Shown: positions 37,904-46,876 of the stretch, in pieces | How the letters are laid out: each line of letters starts with the position of its first letter | How positions within the stretch are numbered: position 1 is the stretch's first letter | NCBI GenBank assembly: GCA_007692585.1 | Contig: REBU01000115.1 | Location: forward strand, 1 to 51,096 | Source of the DNA: Paracoccaceae bacterium | GTDB lineage: Bacteria; Pseudomonadota; Alphaproteobacteria; Rhodobacterales; Rhodobacteraceae | Direction of reading: 5' to 3' | DNA: 51,096 bases | Program-made: the position numbers and the translations under genes | Notes under the pieces: generated by a model | Told to the model about the DNA's origin: nothing | The model's database searches: none | What the model saw: the letters and a program-made list of their open reading frames with translations, nothing else

Positions 37904-39991
37904 GTGGCCGCACGGCCGGAAATCCTGTTCCCGCTCTTTGCGGGGCTGGACGCGTTGGATGGGATCGGCCCCAAGACGTCGCGGAATTTCAGTGCCTTGC
38001 AGATCGAGACCCCACGCGATCTGCTGTTTCACCTGCCGCTGAATCTGATCGACAGAACGCGGCGCGATACTTTGCGGGGGCTGGAGTTTCCCTGTGTGAC
38101 GACCGTCGAGGTCACGATCGGGCTGCATCAACCCCCGCGCGGGCGCGGGCCTTACCGGATTATCGTGCAGGACGCTCTGAGCGAGTTTCAGCTCGTCTTC
38201 TTCCACGCGCGCGGTGACTATTTGCAAAAATTGCTGCCGACCGGGGCGCGGCGGCTCGTTTCCGGGCGGGTCGAGCTCTACGATGGGATCGCGCAGATGG
38301 CGCATCCCGATCATATTCTGCGCCCTGAGGAAGCGTCTGATCTGCCCCAGACCGAGCCTGTTTATGCTCTGTGCGCGGGCGTTTCGGCCAAGCTGATGAG
38401 CAAGGCGGTGGCTTCGGCATTGGCGCGCGTGCCACAGCTTGCGGAATGGATTGATCCGGCACTGATGGCCCGCGAAGGCTGGCCTGATTTCCGCGAGGCG
38501 GTTTTGCGGGCGCATGCGCCACAGACCCTGGCGGAGATTGCGGCGACCGCTGCGCCCCGCGCGCGGCTGGCCTATGACGAATTGCTCGCCCATCAACTGA
38601 CACTCGCGCTTGCCCGCGCGCGCCAGCGGCGCAAGCCGGGGCGGGGGAGCCGTGGTACGGGCGCGTTGCAGGCGCGCGTTCTCGGCGCGCTCGAGTATAG
38701 TCCCACCGGCGCGCAGACCCGCGCGATTGCTGAAATCGCTTCTGACATGGCGGCCCCGAGGCGCATGAACCGGCTGTTGCAGGGCGATGTCGGCGCGGGG
38801 AAGACGCTGGTGGCCCTGATGGCCTTGCTGATCGCGGTTGAGGCGGGCGGACAAGGCGCGATGATGGCCCCGACCGAGATTCTCGCCCGCCAGCATCTCG
38901 AAAGCCTTGGCCCTCTCGCACAGAGTGCCGGGGTTGAAATTGCGCTTCTGACGGGCCGCGACAAGGGGGCCGAGCGCGCACGCAAGCTTGCGGCGCTGGC
39001 TGATGGATCAATCCAGATTGTTCTTGGCACGCATGCCGTCTTTCAGAAAGGTGTGGAGTTTCATGATCTTCGCCTTGCTGTGGTCGATGAACAGCACCGT
39101 TTCGGTGTCGCGCAGCGTGCGGCACTCGCAGAAAAAGGCGCGGGCGCCGATATGCTGGTGATGACGGCAACACCCATCCCCCGGTCGCTCGCGCTGGCAC
39201 AATATGGGGATATGGATGTCTCCATCCTCGACGAGAAACCGCCGGGCCGTAAACCGGTTCAGACGGCGCTTGTCGCGACAGCCCGTATGGAGGAAGTGGT
39301 CGCGCATTTGCGTCGTGCGATCGACGAGGGGCGGCAGGCCTATTGGGTTTGTCCCTTGGTCGAAGAATCCGAGCTCAGCACATTGACCGCGGCACAGGCC
39401 CGCTTCGAGCATTTGCGCGCGGCTTTGGGGGAAGGCGTCGTCGGTCTGGTGCATGGTCAGCTGGCCCCGGCGGAAAAGGACGCGGCCATGGCGCGTTTTG
39501 TCGCCGGGCAGACGAAACTGTTGGTCGCGACGACCGTGATCGAAGTCGGCGTGAATGTTCCAAATGCCTCGATCATGGTGATCGAGCGGGCCGAGAGCTT
39601 CGGTCTGGCGCAGTTGCACCAGTTGCGCGGGCGGGTTGGACGCGGGGCTGCGGCCTCGACCTGTCTGCTGGTTTACGAGCCGCCGCTGAGTGAGACCGCC
39701 TCGCGCCGTCTGAAGCTCTTGCGCGACACGGAAGACGGGTTTCGCCTCGCCGAGGAGGACATGGCGATCCGTGGCGCAGGCGATCTGATCGGCACTGCGC
39801 AATCGGGCCTGCCACGGTTTCGCGTGGCTGATCTGGAACGGCAGGCGGGTTTGCTGGCCATCGCGCAATCGGATGCGCGTAAATTGCTGACCGATGATCC
39901 GGATCTGAGCAGCCCGCGCGGGCAGGCGGCGCGGGTTCTGTTGTGGCTGATGGAGCAGGATAAAGCGATTCGCTATCTTTCCGTCGGATGA
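37904..39991 (+). CDS. recG: ATP-dependent DNA helicase RecG
   Basis: Fork-reversal and branch-migration helicase of about 695 aa. An N-terminal wedge (OB) domain is followed by SF2 motifs: Walker A LLQGDVGAGKTLVALMALL near residue 290, DEQH in VVDEQHRFGVAQR near 395, and VIEVGVNVPNASIMVIERAE and QLHQLRGRVGRGAAASTC (motifs V and VI). A GTG at 37904, one base after the ligA stop, is taken as start; TTG at 37889 is an alternative. Close spacing suggests a ligA-recG operon. Confidence 0.96.
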   Translation: MAARPEILFPLFAGLDALDGIGPKTSRNFSALQIETPRDLLFHLPLNLIDRTRRDTLRGLEFPCVTTVEVTIGLHQPPRGRGPYRIIVQDALSEFQLVFFHARGDYLQKLLPTGARRLVSGRVELYDGIAQMAHPDHILRPEEASDLPQTEPVYALCAGVSAKLMSKAVASALARVPQLAEWIDPALMAREGWPDFREAVLRAHAPQTLAEIAATAAPRARLAYDELLAHQLTLALARARQRRKPGRGSRGTGALQARVLGALEYSPTGAQTRAIAEIASDMAAPRRMNRLLQGDVGAGKTLVALMALLIAVEAGGQGAMMAPTEILARQHLESLGPLAQSAGVEIALLTGRDKGAERARKLAALADGSIQIVLGTHAVFQKGVEFHDLRLAVVDEQHRFGVAQRAALAEKGAGADMLVMTATPIPRSLALAQYGDMDVSILDEKPPGRKPVQTALVATARMEEVVAHLRRAIDEGRQAYWVCPLVEESELSTLTAAQARFEHLRAALGEGVVGLVHGQLAPAEKDAAMARFVAGQTKLLVATTVIEVGVNVPNASIMVIERAESFGLAQLHQLRGRVGRGAAASTCLLVYEPPLSETASRRLKLLRDTEDGFRLAEEDMAIRGAGDLIGTAQSGLPRFRVADLERQAGLLAIAQSDARKLLTDDPDLSSPRGQAARVLLWLMEQDKAIRYLSVG

Positions 39992-40006
39992 GTTCTTAAA
40001 ATGTTC
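39992..40006 (+). promoter_or_regulatory. Perfect alphaproteobacterial LexA (SOS) site
   Basis: GTTC-TTAAAAT-GTTC, an exact match to the direct-repeat LexA box GTTC-N7-GTTC described for Rhodobacter and other alphaproteobacteria. The central TAAAAT (39997-40002) is itself a good -10 hexamer; alternatively TTTACA (40007-40012) could be a -35. A second, one-mismatch copy on the other strand (GAAC-N7-CAAC) is at 40030-40044. The site is 57 bases upstream of the small membrane-protein start. Confidence 0.75.
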
Positions 40007-40063
40007 TTTACATGCGTCGGTGAGTGTGAGAACAAAGTAGCAACTCAAGTGATGGAGGATATG

Positions 40064-40165
40064 ATGACCCCGAAGAATATCCCTGATTTCTGGCAGGATC
40101 TGGCTGGTGCGCTGGCATTGGCTGTTCTGGTTGTTGCGACCCTGCATTTGCCGCTGTTTTCCTGA
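40064..40165 (+). CDS. 33-aa single-pass membrane protein, predicted SOS-regulated
   Basis: Tiny ORF too short for usual gene callers. GGAGG (40054-40058) lies five bases before ATG 40064 (an ATG one codon earlier is also possible). The protein starts MTPKNIPDFWQDLAG and then has one hydrophobic helix (ALALAVLVVATLHLPLF), so an inner-membrane protein with a short polar N-terminus is predicted. It has a perfect LexA site upstream and its own terminator downstream. In size, topology and control it resembles Caulobacter SidA (29 aa SOS division inhibitor acting on FtsW/FtsN); sequence homology is not claimed. Confidence 0.7.
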   Translation: MTPKNIPDFWQDLAGALALAVLVVATLHLPLFS

Positions 40166-40214
40166 CGCCTGCGGGTCAGCCTGTCTCATACTGCCTCGAC
40201 TGACCCTCTCACTG

Positions 40215-40244
40215 CCGCCGCGCCCGCCCGCGTGGCGGTTTTTT
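40215..40244 (+). terminator. Intrinsic terminator of the small membrane-protein gene
   Basis: CCGCC (40215-40219) pairs with GGCGG (40234-40238), with an inner CGCG pairing, followed by six T. It isolates the small gene from trmFO, 67 bases further on. Confidence 0.82.
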
Positions 40245-40311
40245 CATGCCGCATCATTTGCCAAATCAATGCTATTTGCCTATCTGGAGCAAGATACGGA
40301 GAGAGGTGCGC

Positions 40312-41658
40312 ATGGATCACAAATTGCATATCGTCGGCGGCGGCATGGCCGGGTCAGAGGCCGCCTGGCAGGCGGCGCAAATGGGCGTCGAGGTTGTGAT
40401 CCACGAAATGCGGCCCAAGAATGGCACCTTCGCGCATCAGACCGAGCATCTTGCGGAAATGGTCTGCTCGAATTCCTTCCGCTCCGATGATGACGAACAA
40501 AACGCGGTCGGGCTGCTGCATTGGGAAATGCGCGCAGCGGGTGGGCTGATCATGCAGATGGCTGACCGCCATGCTTTGCCTGCCGGCGGTGCCTTGGCCG
40601 TAGATCGTGACGCTTTTGCGCAGGCTGTAACGGAGGCGCTGCTGGCGCTGCCGAATGTCTCGGTCGCGCGTGATGAAGTGGCCGAGCTGCCGAAAGACGG
40701 ACATTGGATCATCGCCACTGGACCACTGACTTCAGACGCGCTGGGACAGGCCATCGCGGCTGAGACTGGGACGGATGCGCTTGCGTTTTTCGACGCCATC
40801 GCTCCGATCGTTTATTTTGACAGCATCGACATGTCGCAGGCCTGGTTCCAGTCACGTTATGACAAGGGCGAGACGGAAGCGGAGCGCAAGGCCTATCTCA
40901 ACTGCCCGATGACACGCGATCAATATGAAGCGTTTATCGACGCGCTTTTGGCCGCCGACAAGACTGAATTTCACGAAGGCGAAACAGCAGGCTATTTCGA
41001 CGGTTGCCTGCCCATCGAAGTGATGGCCGAACGCGGTCGCGAGACCTTGCGTCATGGGCCGATGAAGCCTGTGGGACTGACCAATCCGCACGCGCCCGAT
41101 GTAAAGCCCTATGCCGTGGTGCAGTTGCGTCGTGATAATGCACTGGGGACGCTCTACAATATTGTAGGTTTTCAGACGAAGATGAAATACGGCGCACAAG
41201 CCTCTGTTTTCAAGATGATACCAGGTCTGGCGGATGCGTCTTTTGCGCGTTTGGGCGGGATCCATCGCAATACATTTCTGAATTCGCCCACGCTTCTGGA
41301 TGACGGTTTGCGGCTACGTTCCAAGCCTCATATCCGCTTCGCAGGCCAGATTACCGGGGTAGAGGGGTATGTCGAATCCGCCGCAATGGGGTTGTTGGCC
41401 GGGCGTCTGGCCGCGGCAGAAATCCTTGGTCTACCCGCCAGCGCACCACCGCGCGACACTGCGATGGGGGCGCTCGTGCATCACATCACCGGCGGGGCAG
41501 ACGCCAAGACCTTCCAGCCGATGAATGTCAATTTCGGACTGTTTCCACCGATTGACGCGCGGGGCGGACGGCGTGGGCGACGCGACCGTTACAAAGCCTA
41601 TACGGACCGCGCGAAAGCGGCCTTCATGGACTGGCTTGGCGCGCGAGATGCCGCTTGA
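40312..41658 (+). CDS. trmFO: Folate-dependent tRNA (uracil-54-C5) methyltransferase TrmFO
   Basis: FAD and methylenetetrahydrofolate-dependent enzyme that makes ribothymidine at position 54 of tRNA. 448 aa. The N-terminal FAD motif [19 protein letters not shown] and the family-specific CSNSFRSDD (with Cys) near residue 58, plus [20 protein letters not shown] near 228, identify it. GAGAGG precedes the ATG at 40312. Gid/TrmFO replaces the SAM-dependent TrmA in many Rhodobacterales. Its end overlaps gluQ by 11 bases. Confidence 0.96.
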   Translation: MDHKLHIVGGGMAGSEAAWQAAQMGVEVVIHEMRPKNGTFAHQTEHLAEMVCSNSFRSDDDEQNAVGLLHWEMRAAGGLIMQMADRHALPAGGALAVDRDAFAQAVTEALLALPNVSVARDEVAELPKDGHWIIATGPLTSDALGQAIAAETGTDALAFFDAIAPIVYFDSIDMSQAWFQSRYDKGETEAERKAYLNCPMTRDQYEAFIDALLAADKTEFHEGETAGYFDGCLPIEVMAERGRETLRHGPMKPVGLTNPHAPDVKPYAVVQLRRDNALGTLYNIVGFQTKMKYGAQASVFKMIPGLADASFARLGGIHRNTFLNSPTLLDDGLRLRSKPHIRFAGQITGVEGYVESAAMGLLAGRLAAAEILGLPASAPPRDTAMGALVHHITGGADAKTFQPMNVNFGLFPPIDARGGRRGRRDRYKAYTDRAKAAFMDWLGARDAA

Positions 41659-42505
41659 GGCGCGCGCCACCCGTTTTGCGCCGTCACCGACTGGTCCGCT
41701 GCATCTGGGACATGCCTATGCGGCATTGATCGCACAGGAGCGGGCTGGGGCCGGGCGGGTCTTGTTGCGGATTGAGGATATTGATCAGAGCCGCTGCCGA
41801 CCAGAGTTCGAGACGCAGATCTATGACGACCTGCGCTGGCTCGGCTTCGATTGGGTGGGGCCGGTCATGCGCCAGTCTGATCGGCTGCCCGCATATCGTG
41901 CAGCCTTGGCTGGTCTGGCCGCAGTGGGAGTGATCTACCCGTGCCGTTGCACCCGCGCTGATATCCGCGCAAGTCTCAGCGCCCCACAGGAGGGTGCGCC
42001 GCTCGGCCCGGATGGTGTGACTTACCCCGGAACGTGCCGCGCCCGCTCCATGTCAGAGGCCAGCCCGCAAGATGCCATTCGGCTGAATATGAGTGCAGCG
42101 CTTGCGCGCGTGGGCAGATTGTCGTTTGTTGAACATGGGCCGGAGCATCCGGGTCGTCATGTCATCGATAACGACTGGTTGCGCGACGTCGCGGGCGATG
42201 TGGTGCTGGCGCGGCGTGATATGGGGACCAGCTATCACCTGTCGGTTGTTGTCGATGATGCCGCGCAAGCTATCACCGAAGTGACGCGCGGCTCAGATTT
42301 GTTTGACGCGACATCTGTGCATGTTCTGCTTCAGGCATTGCTTCAACTTCCGCAGCCAAGCTATTATCATCACGCATTAATTCGTGATGATGATGGCAAG
42401 CGGCTGGCGAAGCGCGATGATGCGCGGGCGCTGGCGCTCTGCCGTGCGCATGGACAGACGCCGGACGACATCCGCCTCAGTCTGGGGCTTGCTCCGGACG
42501 CATGA
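41648..42505 (+). CDS. gluQ: Glutamyl-Q tRNA(Asp) synthetase
   Basis: Truncated glutamyl-tRNA synthetase paralogue of 285 aa that attaches Glu to queuosine in tRNA(Asp) and lacks the anticodon-binding domain. HIGH-like motif is [14 protein letters not shown] near residue 15, and the KMSKS-like element is [13 protein letters not shown] near 258. A zinc-binding cysteine pair (YPCRC near 99) plus YPGTC remains. The ATG at 41648 is the only start that begins the catalytic domain properly ([16 protein letters not shown]). Its 3' end overlaps hisI on the other strand by 29 bases. Confidence 0.94.
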   Translation: MPLEARATRFAPSPTGPLHLGHAYAALIAQERAGAGRVLLRIEDIDQSRCRPEFETQIYDDLRWLGFDWVGPVMRQSDRLPAYRAALAGLAAVGVIYPCRCTRADIRASLSAPQEGAPLGPDGVTYPGTCRARSMSEASPQDAIRLNMSAALARVGRLSFVEHGPEHPGRHVIDNDWLRDVAGDVVLARRDMGTSYHLSVVVDDAAQAITEVTRGSDLFDATSVHVLLQALLQLPQPSYYHHALIRDDDGKRLAKRDDARALALCRAHGQTPDDIRLSLGLAPDA

Positions 42506-42845
42506 TCTCGACCTCATGCCCGTCGCGCAGTGCGGTGTAGAAACAGGATCGGCGGTTTGTGTGGCAGGCCGGGCCGCTCTGATTGACCAGCACAAGCAGG
42601 CAATCGCGGTCGCAATCTAAACGCATCTCGACCAATTCCTGAACATGGCCGGAGCTTTCGCCCTTGATCCAGAAGGACTGGCGCGAGCGTGACCAATAGG
42701 TGACGCGCCCGGTCTGGAGCGTCAGCGCAACGGCTTCGGCATTCATCCAGGCCATCATCAGGATCTCGCCCGTGTCATGGTCTTGGGCAATGGCCGGGAT
42801 CAAACCGTTTTTATCATATGTCAGGCTTTGCGGATCGAAACGCAT
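42477..42845 (-). CDS. hisI: Phosphoribosyl-AMP cyclohydrolase
   Basis: Opens the purine ring of PR-AMP in histidine synthesis. 122 aa: the single-domain HisI, not fused to HisE. Zinc/magnesium motifs WSRSRQSFWIKGESSGH near residue 53, MRLDCDRDCLLVLVNQ near 75, and CHTNRRSCFY near 94 are intact. GGAGG lies before the ATG (GGAGGACATAGCCC-ATG). It diverges from the Fe-S scaffold gene and tail-overlaps gluQ. Confidence 0.96.
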   Translation of the reverse strand: MRFDPQSLTYDKNGLIPAIAQDHDTGEILMMAWMNAEAVALTLQTGRVTYWSRSRQSFWIKGESSGHVQELVEMRLDCDRDCLLVLVNQSGPACHTNRRSCFYTALRDGHEVEIMRPEQAPD

Positions 42846-42903
42846 GGGCTATGTCCTCCAATGACACGTCGATATACTGCCCGCGCGCAAGGGGAAAGCC
42901 GAG

Positions 42904-43356
42904 ATGCCCGAAAATGCAGAGCTGATCAAACTCTATTCCGCGCGAATTCTGGCGCTTGCGAGTGAGATCCCCCATCACGGTCGTCTGGATGCGCCGCAGG
43001 CCAGCGTTAAGCGGCGCGCGCCGCTTTGCGGCTCGACTGTTACGGTCGACCTCGACCTTCAGGACGGGCGCGTGACGCGTTTTGCGCAGGATGTGAAAGC
43101 CTGCGCGCTGGGACAGGCTTCGGCGGCATTGCTGGGCCAAGTTGTGCTTGGGCGCAGCATCGCGCAACTGACACAAGCGCGCGACCAGTTACGGGCCATG
43201 CTGCGCGATGACGGGCCAGTGCCGGATGCGCCGTTTGACGGTTTTGAGGTGTTGACGCCCGCGCGGGAGTATCGCAACCGCCACGCCTCGATCCTGCTCG
43301 CACTTGAGGCAACCACAGACGCCTGTGCGCAGCTCGCAGGCGAAAACACCGGCTGA
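42904..43356 (+). CDS. IscU/NifU-like iron-sulfur scaffold-family protein (degenerate site)
   Basis: 150-aa member of the IscU/SufU/NifU-N fold. Two conserved cysteines remain, Cys42 in APLCGSTVTV and Cys67 in DVKACALGQASAALL. The Asp normally two residues after the first Cys (CGD) is Ser44, and the third cluster-binding Cys is replaced: the usual block reads EYRNRHASILL with His127. This is therefore a variant scaffold that may bind zinc, transfer clusters or have lost cluster assembly. No other suf/isc genes are nearby. It starts 58 bases from the divergent hisI start and precedes the acetate kinase fusion by 60 bases. Confidence 0.82.
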   Translation: MPENAELIKLYSARILALASEIPHHGRLDAPQASVKRRAPLCGSTVTVDLDLQDGRVTRFAQDVKACALGQASAALLGQVVLGRSIAQLTQARDQLRAMLRDDGPVPDAPFDGFEVLTPAREYRNRHASILLALEATTDACAQLAGENTG

Positions 43357-43416
43357 GTGCTTGCGCGCATGCTGCAGCTGCGGCAAGGTGGACACTTGAA
43401 AAGCTGAGGTGAGATC

Positions 43417-45198
43417 ATGCGTATTCTGGTCTTCAACGCGGGCAGTTCCTCGCTTAAATTCGGGGTTTATGACCTGAACGCGGGGGCGTCCCTGCAGGCA
43501 GGTCAACAGCGGCTGAAGGGCAGTTTCGACCGCTTCACTCCAGAAGGCTGCGACATGCAGCTGGACGGGACCAAGAGCCATATGCCTTTCCGTGATCTTG
43601 CTCAGGCCACAGCTGCGGTGCCTGAGCTGCTCGCGCAGGCAGAGCTTGGGGCGCTTGATGCGGTGGCACACCGGGTCGCGCATGGGGGCGAGGCGTTCAC
43701 CAAGCCCACGCTGATCGATGATGAAATGCTGACCCAGGTCGCGACGCTGACCCCGCTTGCGCCCCTGCACAATCCTGCGAGCCTGGACGCGATCCGACTT
43801 GCGCGCGAGGTCTGGCCCAGCCTGCCGCAATGGGCGGTGTTCGATACGAGTTTCCACCTGACAAACCCGGCCCGTGCGACCAGCTATGCGGTGCCGGAGC
43901 CATGGCGCAAGGCAGGGCTGCGTCGCTTTGGCTTCCACGGAACGTCGCATAAATACGTGGCCGGGCGTGCGGCGGAAGCCTTGGGACAGCCTTTGCGTGA
44001 CTTGCGCATCATCAGTCTGCATCTGGGCAACGGGGCAAGCGCTTGCGCGATTTCGCGGGGCGAGAGCATCGACAGCTCGATGGGCATGACGCCACTGGAA
44101 GGTCTGGTAATGGGTACACGGTCGGGCGATATCGATCCGGGCGTCTTTGGGTATCTCCAGCGCGAATTAGGGCTGGACCTGCCGCAGATCGAGGCGGCAC
44201 TTTACCGCGAGAGCGGGCTTTTGGGACTTACCGGGGCCTCGGACATGCGCGATATCGAGGCCCGTGCCGCCCACGGCGATGTGGATGCGCAGCTTGCCAT
44301 CAACATCTATGCCTATCGTGCGCGGAAATATATCGGTGCCTACGCGGCGGCGATGGGCGGGCTTGATGCGCTGGTCTTTACAGGCGGGATCGGTGAGAAT
44401 TCGGCCTCGATGCGGAGGCGCATCTGCGATGGTCTGGAATTCATCGGGCTGAAGCTCGATCATGACCGCAATCTGGCCGTTGATCTTTCCGGGCGGGCTG
44501 CGCCGCAGATCCACGCATATGGCGCGCGGGTCAATGTTCTGGTGACAGAAACGGCTGAGCAACTGATGATCGCCCATGAGGTCGCCGGCGCGACAGTCGC
44601 GCAACCGCCCGCTCCGCTGCACATTCCGATTGCCGTCTCGGCCCGCCATGTGCATCTGTCGCGCGCGACGGTCGACGCGATTTTCGGCCCCGGATATGAG
44701 CTGACGCCCGACAAGCCCTTGCGCCAGAAGGGCCATTGGGCCGCGCGCGAGCGTGTGCGGTTGATCGGGCCGAAGGGCGAGATCGGGAATGTGGCGATCC
44801 TTGGGCCCTTGCGGGACCGCACCCAGATCGAGATCTCGCGCACGGACGGGTTCGCGTTGGGGGTGGATGCGCCAGTGCGCCAGAGTGGTGCGCTGGATGG
44901 CACACCGCAGATACGGGTTGCAGGGCCTGCCGGATTTCAGGACACGGACGGTCTGATCATCGCTGCGCGCCATATTCACATGAACCGTCGCGACGCGGAG
45001 GCCGCAGGGCTTTCCGACGGCACGAGTGTCGATGTCAGCTTGCCGGAGACAGGTCGCGGTCTGACATTTTCCGGGGTGACAGTGCGGATCTCGGAGGCCG
45101 CGCATACTGAGATGCATATCGACACGGATGAAGCCAACGCCGCCGGGATTAGTGGTGCGGCAGAGGGGGCGATCGTCTTGCGCGGGGTCGTGGCCTAG
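43417..45198 (+). CDS. Fused acetate/propionate kinase and PduL phosphotransacylase
   Basis: 593-aa polypeptide. Residues 1-390 are an acetate kinase: VFNAGSSSLKF at the start, VAHRVAHGGEAF near 87, catalytic FDTSFH and FGFHGTSHKYV near 170, HLGNGASACAI and GTRSGDIDPG near 230, and FTGGIGENSASMRRR near 325. Residues 404-593 are PduL: IAVSARHVHLS (His411, His413), QIEISRTDGFALG, IIAARHIHMN (His519, His521) and HTEMHIDTDEANAAG (His567). The two halves catalyse consecutive reactions, acyl-CoA to acyl phosphate and acyl phosphate to carboxylate plus ATP. The ribosome-binding site is GAGGTGAGATC. The reading frame is uninterrupted, so this is one protein. Confidence 0.94.
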   Translation: MRILVFNAGSSSLKFGVYDLNAGASLQAGQQRLKGSFDRFTPEGCDMQLDGTKSHMPFRDLAQATAAVPELLAQAELGALDAVAHRVAHGGEAFTKPTLIDDEMLTQVATLTPLAPLHNPASLDAIRLAREVWPSLPQWAVFDTSFHLTNPARATSYAVPEPWRKAGLRRFGFHGTSHKYVAGRAAEALGQPLRDLRIISLHLGNGASACAISRGESIDSSMGMTPLEGLVMGTRSGDIDPGVFGYLQRELGLDLPQIEAALYRESGLLGLTGASDMRDIEARAAHGDVDAQLAINIYAYRARKYIGAYAAAMGGLDALVFTGGIGENSASMRRRICDGLEFIGLKLDHDRNLAVDLSGRAAPQIHAYGARVNVLVTETAEQLMIAHEVAGATVAQPPAPLHIPIAVSARHVHLSRATVDAIFGPGYELTPDKPLRQKGHWAARERVRLIGPKGEIGNVAILGPLRDRTQIEISRTDGFALGVDAPVRQSGALDGTPQIRVAGPAGFQDTDGLIIAARHIHMNRRDAEAAGLSDGTSVDVSLPETGRGLTFSGVTVRISEAAHTEMHIDTDEANAAGISGAAEGAIVLRGVVA

Positions 45199-45359
45199 CC
45201 GACGTTGGATGGGGCCCCGGCGTGTGTCCCGTTTCCGACCGAAAAAGGGCGTGATAGGTGCATGCGCTTGTTTTTGCCTGTCTGCGGTGCTGCGTGCCTG
45301 TGGAAGCGACAAGGCGTCTACGGCATGTGGGACCGAAGCGTGGTTTTAACCCCCTTGCT

Positions 45360-46019
45360 TCAGATCACCATCACCTTCGTGCCAATTGGCACACGATTGT
45401 AAAGGTCGATCACATCCTGCTGGAGCATGCGGAAGCACCCGGATGAAGCGAAGCGGCCAATCGAGCGCCATTCCGGGGTGCCATGGATCCGGTAGCCCTG
45501 ATCGCGTCCGTCCGTCATCAGATAAAGCGCGCGCGCCCCAAGTGGATTGCGCGGACCGCCCGGCTGTCCGTCCTTCCAACGCTCCAGATGTGGCTCGCGT
45601 TTGATCATTTCCGGCGGTGGGGTCCATGTCGGCCAGCGCGCTTTGCGATAGACCGTCGATGTGCCGGTCCAGTCAAACCCTTCGCGCCCGACTGAAAGCC
45701 CGTAGCGCAGTGCATAGCCATCCTCCAGGATCAGATAGAGCAAGCGGTTCTGATTTTCGATGATGATCGTTCCGGTGGGCTCGTCGGTTTCATAACGAAC
45801 CACCTGCCGATGCAGAAATTCAGGGATTTCCTGCAAATCAATCGCCTGCAACTGATGCGGGCCATCGCGTCGGGTCGCATAATCAATCGGCGGAAACTCC
45901 GGTGGCGGCGGCGCTTGCGTCAAGGCAGGCAAGCAGGCCGACAGGGCCATCGCACTGCCGGTGAGCGCAAGAAGCCTGCGGCGTCTGATCGATGGGGAGT
46001 TCGCCTGAATATGATCCAT
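45360..46019 (-). CDS. L,D-transpeptidase (YkuD), predicted lipoprotein
   Basis: Cell-wall cross-linking or anchoring enzyme of 219 aa. The YkuD active site is HGTPEWRSIGR (His179) and FASSGCFRM (Cys195), intact. The N-terminus has a run of arginines (IRRRRLLALTG) and a lipobox-like ALSAC (Cys29), so Tat- or Sec-exported lipoprotein anchoring is likely, which would keep it at the envelope. It converges on the acetate kinase gene with 161 bases between, in which nothing was recognised. Confidence 0.9.
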   Translation of the reverse strand: MDHIQANSPSIRRRRLLALTGSAMALSACLPALTQAPPPPEFPPIDYATRRDGPHQLQAIDLQEIPEFLHRQVVRYETDEPTGTIIIENQNRLLYLILEDGYALRYGLSVGREGFDWTGTSTVYRKARWPTWTPPPEMIKREPHLERWKDGQPGGPRNPLGARALYLMTDGRDQGYRIHGTPEWRSIGRFASSGCFRMLQQDVIDLYNRVPIGTKVMVI

Positions 46020-46166
46020 GTTTCGTCCCTACCACGCAATATCTTGCCAAATCCTCAATCGCATCATGCGATTTGGCCACGACCTGACCATATAACAGCA
46101 TGGCAGTGGCGTCTCGCGCAAGATCAAGATCGCTCGGACGCCTGTTCCGTGGGATACGCCGGGGGG

Positions 46167-46808
46167 TCAGCGCGGCAATGCGCTGGCCGCTTTGGCGAGC
46201 TCTGTAATCGCTCCCCAGTCTCCCTCGAGCATGGCGGTTTTCGGCGCGATCCAGCTGCCACCGACGCAGGCGACATTTGGCAATGCCAGGTAGTCAGGCG
46301 CGCGCGCAAGGCTTATTCCGCCTGTAGGGCAAAACGTCACCTGGGGCAGCGGTCCCCCAATGGATTTCAGCGCGTTGGCCCCGCCGATGGACTCGGCAGG
46401 AAAAAACTTCTGCACTGTGTAGCCCTGTTCCAATAGGGTCATCACCTCAGAACATGTCTGTGCCCCCGGCAAAAGCGGCATGTCATGGACCCGTGCGGCA
46501 TCAATCACTGCAGGCGTGGCTCCGGGCGAGACGGCAAAACGCGCCCCTGCAGTTTTCGCAGCTTCCATATGGCCTGCGTTCAGCACAGTGCCCGCCCCGA
46601 CAACGGCGCCATCAACCCCGGACATGGCCGCAATCGCGTCGAGCGCGCAATCCGTACGCAGTGTGACCTCCAGAACCGGCAATCCCCCGGCCACCAGAGC
46701 CTGCGCGAGTGGGATGGCATGGGCGATGTTCTCGATCACCAGAACCGGGATCACCGGCGCCAGCTGACAGAGAGACAGCGCATGCTGGCTTTGTTCAGAA
46801 GGTGTCAT
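46167..46808 (-). CDS. eda: 2-dehydro-3-deoxy-6-phosphogluconate aldolase
   Basis: Splits KDPG to pyruvate and glyceraldehyde 3-phosphate in the Entner-Doudoroff pathway. 213 aa. The Schiff-base lysine is in VQKFFPAESIGG near residue 135, with the substrate-binding segment FCPTGGISLARAPDYL near 165 and catalytic Glu in VLEVTLRTDCALDAI near 46. The ATG at 46808 follows GGAGCGCTGCC. edd and glucose 6-phosphate dehydrogenase are not nearby. Confidence 0.95.
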   Translation of the reverse strand: MTPSEQSQHALSLCQLAPVIPVLVIENIAHAIPLAQALVAGGLPVLEVTLRTDCALDAIAAMSGVDGAVVGAGTVLNAGHMEAAKTAGARFAVSPGATPAVIDAARVHDMPLLPGAQTCSEVMTLLEQGYTVQKFFPAESIGGANALKSIGGPLPQVTFCPTGGISLARAPDYLALPNVACVGGSWIAPKTAMLEGDWGAITELAKAASALPR

Positions 46809-46876
46809 GGCAGCGCTCCGTTGCATTGTTTGCGCTAACGGATACGCCCTCCGAGGTGTTTTGGCAAGGCTGCAGG

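Noticed and set aside
40030-40044. Second LexA-like site (GAAC-N7-CAAC)
   Set aside because: One base off the consensus; recorded only as a possible auxiliary site, not called as a feature.
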